In this document: in pieces, positions 60,396 to 64,000 of the stretch
Layout: the number at the start of each line of letters is the position of its first letter
Position numbering within the stretch: the first letter of the stretch is position 1
Assembly: GCA_963693285.1 (NCBI GenBank)
Contig: OY848923.1
Location: forward strand, 4,929,609-4,993,608
Length of the DNA: 64,000 nt
Reading direction: 5' to 3'
Origin: Xestospongia muta
Taxonomy: Eukaryota > Porifera > Demospongiae > Haplosclerida > Petrosiidae
Translations under genes and position numbers: made by a program
The notes under the pieces: model-generated
What the model was told of the DNA's origin: nothing
The model's input: only the letters and a program-made list of their open reading frames with translations
Database searches by the model: none

Positions 60396-61126
60396 AGAAG
60401 TCCTATTTTTTGAATATTTGTCAAATAGATTTAATTTTGGTAGATGGAATGTTCACTTTCAGCAATTGTTTTTTCAAAGAAGGATACCACAGACTAATGT
60501 ATATGGTTGTATATCTAAATAAACATTTTGCATCAACTCCTTTAGTAAAAGAAAGGAGATGTATATGTCCCTACATTATATCACTATAAGGCTAATTAAG
60601 ATCGAAACCTTATAATACATTTATTTTCTATAAAGATATTATTCTTGTATTAACAGAACAACAAGTTGAGCCAGTCCTAATTTATCATAATCACTATAAA
60701 GCTATAAATGTGTATTTAGCAAAATTACTTTGATGTAAAAAGGTAAACAACATACTGTTTTGATTACTAATGTACCATGGGATTGACTGTTCATATAGCT
60801 AATTGTTACAACTATTAGTGATATAACATGCGGGGTAATGACTACTACTATGTTTATGTACATCTAGTGACAGATCACTTGACTACTATGAGGTCAATTC
60901 TTCATGTGACTGCTTGTCAAAACAGGCACATGACACAAAACAAACGTTTAAGGTGATTACAGTCAATAATAATATCATATAACAACATAAATGATTAGTA
61001 GTAGATGTACAGGCTGCATTATTAATAACTTTTCTATTTAATTGGTTTTAATAAAAAAAAGTAGCTGTAAGTTTATCTATACTAACAAATATAGGAGTGG
61101 CTGGTATGTATTATTTTTAACTCAAC
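60396..61126. other. Spacer between direct repeats
   Basis: AT-rich. It includes the partial MITE copy at about 60738-60800 that matches 25182-25240. No gene is seen. Confidence 0.5.
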
Positions 61127-61350
61127 GTCTATTATATTGGTTACAGTATTCTTGATACAGTAAAAGAATACTACAGTCTGTGCATTAAACTTTTGACTTA
61201 CAAAATATTTAAAGCAATAATTATTTAGATTGAAATTAATATCACTAATATTATTATTGTTATAGTGTTTTTTGTTGTCCATAAGTAGAATACTATCGGG
61301 TATCTATAAAATATCCTTAAAACTTTAACTGTAATGGAATTGTTATTAAA
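61127..61350. repeat. Direct repeat of about 220 bp, copy 2
   Basis: Matches 60176-60395. It ends just before the beta-helix pseudogene. Confidence 0.9.
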
Positions 61351-62009
61351 AAGAAGTAGAACAAGGCTTTCATGAGACAGTTATGTAATCCACATTAGTA
61401 ATAATGTGTAGTGATAACAGAAGGGCTGGCATAAAGTTTACTAGTAGTACAGCTGTTACAGTGAAATCATTAACAACAACAAACTGCTGGTTCTATACTT
61501 CTGTCAGTAGTCAAGCAATCCCTCGCACTAGTCATATTAGTTTATTCTTTGTTGACATAGATAATGTCACATTGGAATGGGTATCAGTCCAGAATAGTTC
61601 TGTTTATGGATTCTGTATAGTCAATACTTTTGATTTGAATTTTTCTAATTCCACATTTGCTGGAGGTCCTAAAAATCAAGGAGGCCATGCATACATTGTC
61701 TATGATGACCAACGTAAAAGACTGTTCAGAGTTAATATCATGAAATCTAATTTTACATTGGGCTTAGTAGCTGGAATGGATTTTTGGTATTTTAATTATA
61801 ATGAAGCTGAGGTAATCATCGAAAATTGTAATTTTTCACACAATATTGTTGGGTATGGAGGAGGAGTATACATTGAAACACGTGGGATTGGTACTATTGA
61901 GTTTCATAACTGCACTATGTACAACAATACTTCACAGACATATGGGGGAGGAGTGTACATTAGATCCCACTGGCTTGGTAACATTGAGTTTCATGACTGC
62001 TCTATATAT

Positions 62010-62222
62010 GACAATATTGCTCTACAATATGGAGCAGTGTACTTTAGATTGCACAGTGGTGGTACTTTTGAGTTTGGTAACTGCATTATATACAACAATA
62101 TTGCTCTACAATATGGAGCAGTGTACTTTAGATTGCACAGAGGTGGTACTTTTGAGTTTGGTAACTGCATTATATACAACAATATTGCTCTACAATATGG
62201 AGTAGTGTACTTTAGATTGCAC
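62010..62222 (+). repeat. 84-bp tandem coil repeat
   Basis: A 28-residue unit (GGTFEFGNCIIYNNIALQYG plus AVYFRLHR) is repeated almost exactly, with a preceding partial copy. This suggests recent coil duplication in the beta-helix. Confidence 0.85.
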
Positions 62223-62968
62223 AGATGAAGGAGTTGGTAGAATTGAGTATCATAACTGCACTATATACAATAATAATGCTCAAAATGATGGAGGAGGAGT
62301 GTATATTGATTTCTATGAAGGAAGAAGTAGAGTTGAGTTTTGTAACTGTAGAATACTCAAAAATATTGCATAACTCAGATCAGGACTGTATCTTCATTCT
62401 CTTCATGCTACTTCGACATCAAGTAGCTTCTACTTTCAGAATGTTCTATTTCATTTCAATAAAGCAACCAATAACCTGGCTGTATACAGAAAAATATATC
62501 AATCTGCTGTGGTATTATTCAACATTGCTAATGTTATATTTGAAGTTAGTAATCATAACCCAAGTGGTTTAGTGTGTTTCAATAGCCAAATAACATTTAA
62601 TGGGGATAGCATATTTTTAAACAATTCTGGCATTTATGGTGGAGCCATTGCTTTGCATGAGTCTTCCCGATTATTACTAAATGAACATACCAACAAAACT
62701 GTGAACATATCATTTTTCAATAATTTTGCCAGTGTGTCAGGTGGAGGAATCTTTGTATCACAAGTAGTTGATGTAAAAAAAGCACTGATTGTTCCTTTGA
62801 AGTTATTCCTCATCGTTCTTACTATAATTCTAGTGCTGTGTTTTATTTTGTCAACAATACAGCTGCCATATCAGGTGACATACTATATGGTAGTAATGTC
62901 GACAAATGTTATAAAGATGTTAAGTTTAAAACCCTTTTTCACTACCCTCAACAGACAGGTCTATCAAA

Positions 62969-62973
62969 AGTGT
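62969..62973. repeat. BEL target duplication, left
   Basis: AGTGT directly before the LTR, equal to 63158-63162. Confidence 0.85.
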
Positions 62974-63157
62974 TGTAATATTTTGTACTAAGACAATCCC
63001 AATAACTTATTAGTCGATCTTTACAATAGTTCAGTTCTCTTTTCTCTATAATGTAAAAATCAGTTCACATGGTCTCACAATAATTAATTAGGTCATAATA
63101 ATAAATGAAATAATGATAAATTAATAAATGAATAAACAATAAGTCCAAATCCGTACA
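62974..63157. mobile_element. Solo LTR of the BEL family (184 bp)
   Basis: Runs from TGTAATATTTTG to CCGTACA and is nearly identical to the BEL LTR at 8760-8934. AGTGT duplications flank it. Removing LTR and one duplication restores the host frame across LSKV and STDPI, so it inserted into the beta-helix gene and later recombined to a solo LTR. Confidence 0.9.
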
Positions 63158-63162
63158 AGTGT
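63158..63162. repeat. BEL target duplication, right
   Basis: AGTGT directly after the LTR. Confidence 0.85.
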
Positions 63163-63335
63163 CAACAGATCCTATAAAAGTTTTTTTGTGAATTGAATAA
63201 ACAAAATTGTTCTATTAACAACATCAATATAACTGCAATACCTGGGATTGATATTAATATATCGCTAGCTACTGTTGGTACAAAGAAGGGCTTAACAGAG
63301 GGTGTGATTAAATTGACATGATCAGATAGCTCAAG

Positions 63336-64000
63336 GGGGGCAAATTAGACTGAATGCACAGTGTACCAATATTATCTTTAAGACAAATCTTTTATTAATC
63401 ACAGCACAGGTATATGCCACACTTCAAAGTTAAACAATTGAGTCCTGTCCACATGGGTTTATGTTTGGAAAGGACACTTGTGTTTGCAGGTCTGAATTAA
63501 ATTTATCTTCAATAACTTGTGATATTAACACTCAAAATATAACAACACATGGTAACCATGTGGATTGGTTATAAAAACGACTCAGACTGTCTTACTGTAC
63601 ATCAAAACTGCCCCTTTGACTATTGTAGTGATGGAAATATTCAATTTAAAGTTATCTTTCCCGATCCACAGTATCTTCTTTACAAAAGGTCTGGAATACT
63701 ATTTCATTATTTCGCTTAAGTTTAAAATTATACCATATATTGACTATTGTTTAGGGCTAGTTTGAAACAAGATAAAATGGATATGCTACTCTTTCTCAAT
63801 AAAAGTATAAACTAAAAATTCAACAATCAATAAACGTATTAATATAAAGTATTAAATCACTATTATTGAAACAAATATTTTGATCATGTTAGCATTTCTA
63901 ACAACATAGCCAAATCTTATATTTAAATAACACAATCAATAAGTTACCTTATTGTTCTTGAGAAAAAAATAATTTGTAGACAAAAATCTGCTGTAACTTT
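63336..64000 (+). pseudogene. Downstream part of the beta-helix gene relic
   Basis: Frames broken by shifts read LNAQCTN, CPHGFMFGKDTCVCRSELNL and, in another frame, DSDCLTVHQNCPFDYC, a Cys-rich section after the beta-helix. From 63531 to the window end it matches 9078-9540 closely. The gene end is not reached or not recognisable. Confidence 0.6.

Larger units (their letters stand above)
61404..63335 (+). pseudogene. Beta-helix (pectate-lyase-like) surface protein pseudogene
   Basis: The plus strand encodes repeated beta-helix coils (GGGVYIETRGIGTIEFHNCT, YGGGVYIRS) ending in a region like that of large sponge surface proteins (TDPIKVF, NITAIPGIDINISLATVG). The opening exon appears to start after an AG near 61410; signal peptide exons are not seen. 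Damage: a +1 shift at about 62224, a TAA in NIA-stop near 62370, a shift in the A-run at about 62776, a solo LTR at 62974-63157, and a shift in the T-run near 63180. Three near-identical coils lie at 62010-62220. The family normally continues into Cys-rich and membrane parts, relics of which follow at 63336-63760. Confidence 0.7.

Noticed and set aside
61991..62182. Antisense frame across the beta-helix repeats
   Set aside because: It mirrors the 84-bp sense repeats; a shadow of the coding strand.

Overview
This AT-rich, intron-containing window is animal DNA. Intergenic DNA is rich in decayed transposons and minisatellites. The gene families present are giant sacsin-like proteins, a Death-domain adaptor, SRCR receptors and large beta-helix surface proteins, several in tandem copies. 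From memory of these families, a demosponge such as Amphimedon queenslandica fits best. That is an inference; no database was searched.

Left part (1-9.5 kb): a decayed BEL/Pao LTR retrotransposon on the minus strand runs off the left edge and ends at a 175-bp LTR (8760-8934). A hAT DNA transposon (5852-8459) sits in its gag with a perfect 8-bp target duplication. A Ty3/gypsy 3' fragment (about 3922-5451) and a pogo/Tigger-like transposase fragment (about 3608-3924) also interrupt it. Just beyond lies a fragment of a beta-helix protein family that recurs at the right edge.

9.5-23 kb: no intact gene. It holds two related minisatellites (11.6-13.5 kb, with a roughly 196-bp higher-order period, and 14.56-15.55 kb), shorter tandem arrays, small inverted-repeat elements, a truncated OSCP (mitochondrial ATP synthase subunit O) pseudogene at 17.35-18.55 kb, two broken SRCR gene copies on the minus strand, and the decayed tail of a sacsin-like gene (21.3-22.55 kb).

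23.5-59.3 kb is the core. A three-exon Death-domain gene (23532-26401, 381 aa by my splice model) is followed by sacsin-like gene 1 (27748-41043, about 4366 aa). It has three sacsin/GHKL ATPase modules, then a J domain and a C-terminal HEPN domain, mostly on one 12.7-kb exon. Next come a decayed hybrid of Death-gene exon 3 and sacsin sequence (42.04-43.41 kb), then sacsin-like gene 2 (44097-57445), which has one in-frame TAG inside its J domain. A collapsed third copy (58.2-59.3 kb) ends the array. The repeating ancestral unit was apparently [Death-domain gene + sacsin gene]. Exon phases would also allow the Death-domain exons to splice into sacsin gene 1.

59.6-64 kb: further repeats, then a beta-helix surface-protein pseudogene (61.4-63.3 kb and beyond) with frameshifts and a solo LTR of the same BEL family, flanked by a perfect 5-bp target duplication.

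Functionally, the one coherent theme is the tandem cluster of a death-fold adaptor and giant ATPase/J/HEPN proteins. Human sacsin is a chaperone-like protein. Death-fold, GHKL-ATPase and HEPN modules are also recurrent in biological-conflict (immune) proteins, so an innate-immunity or stress role is a reasonable but unproven hypothesis.
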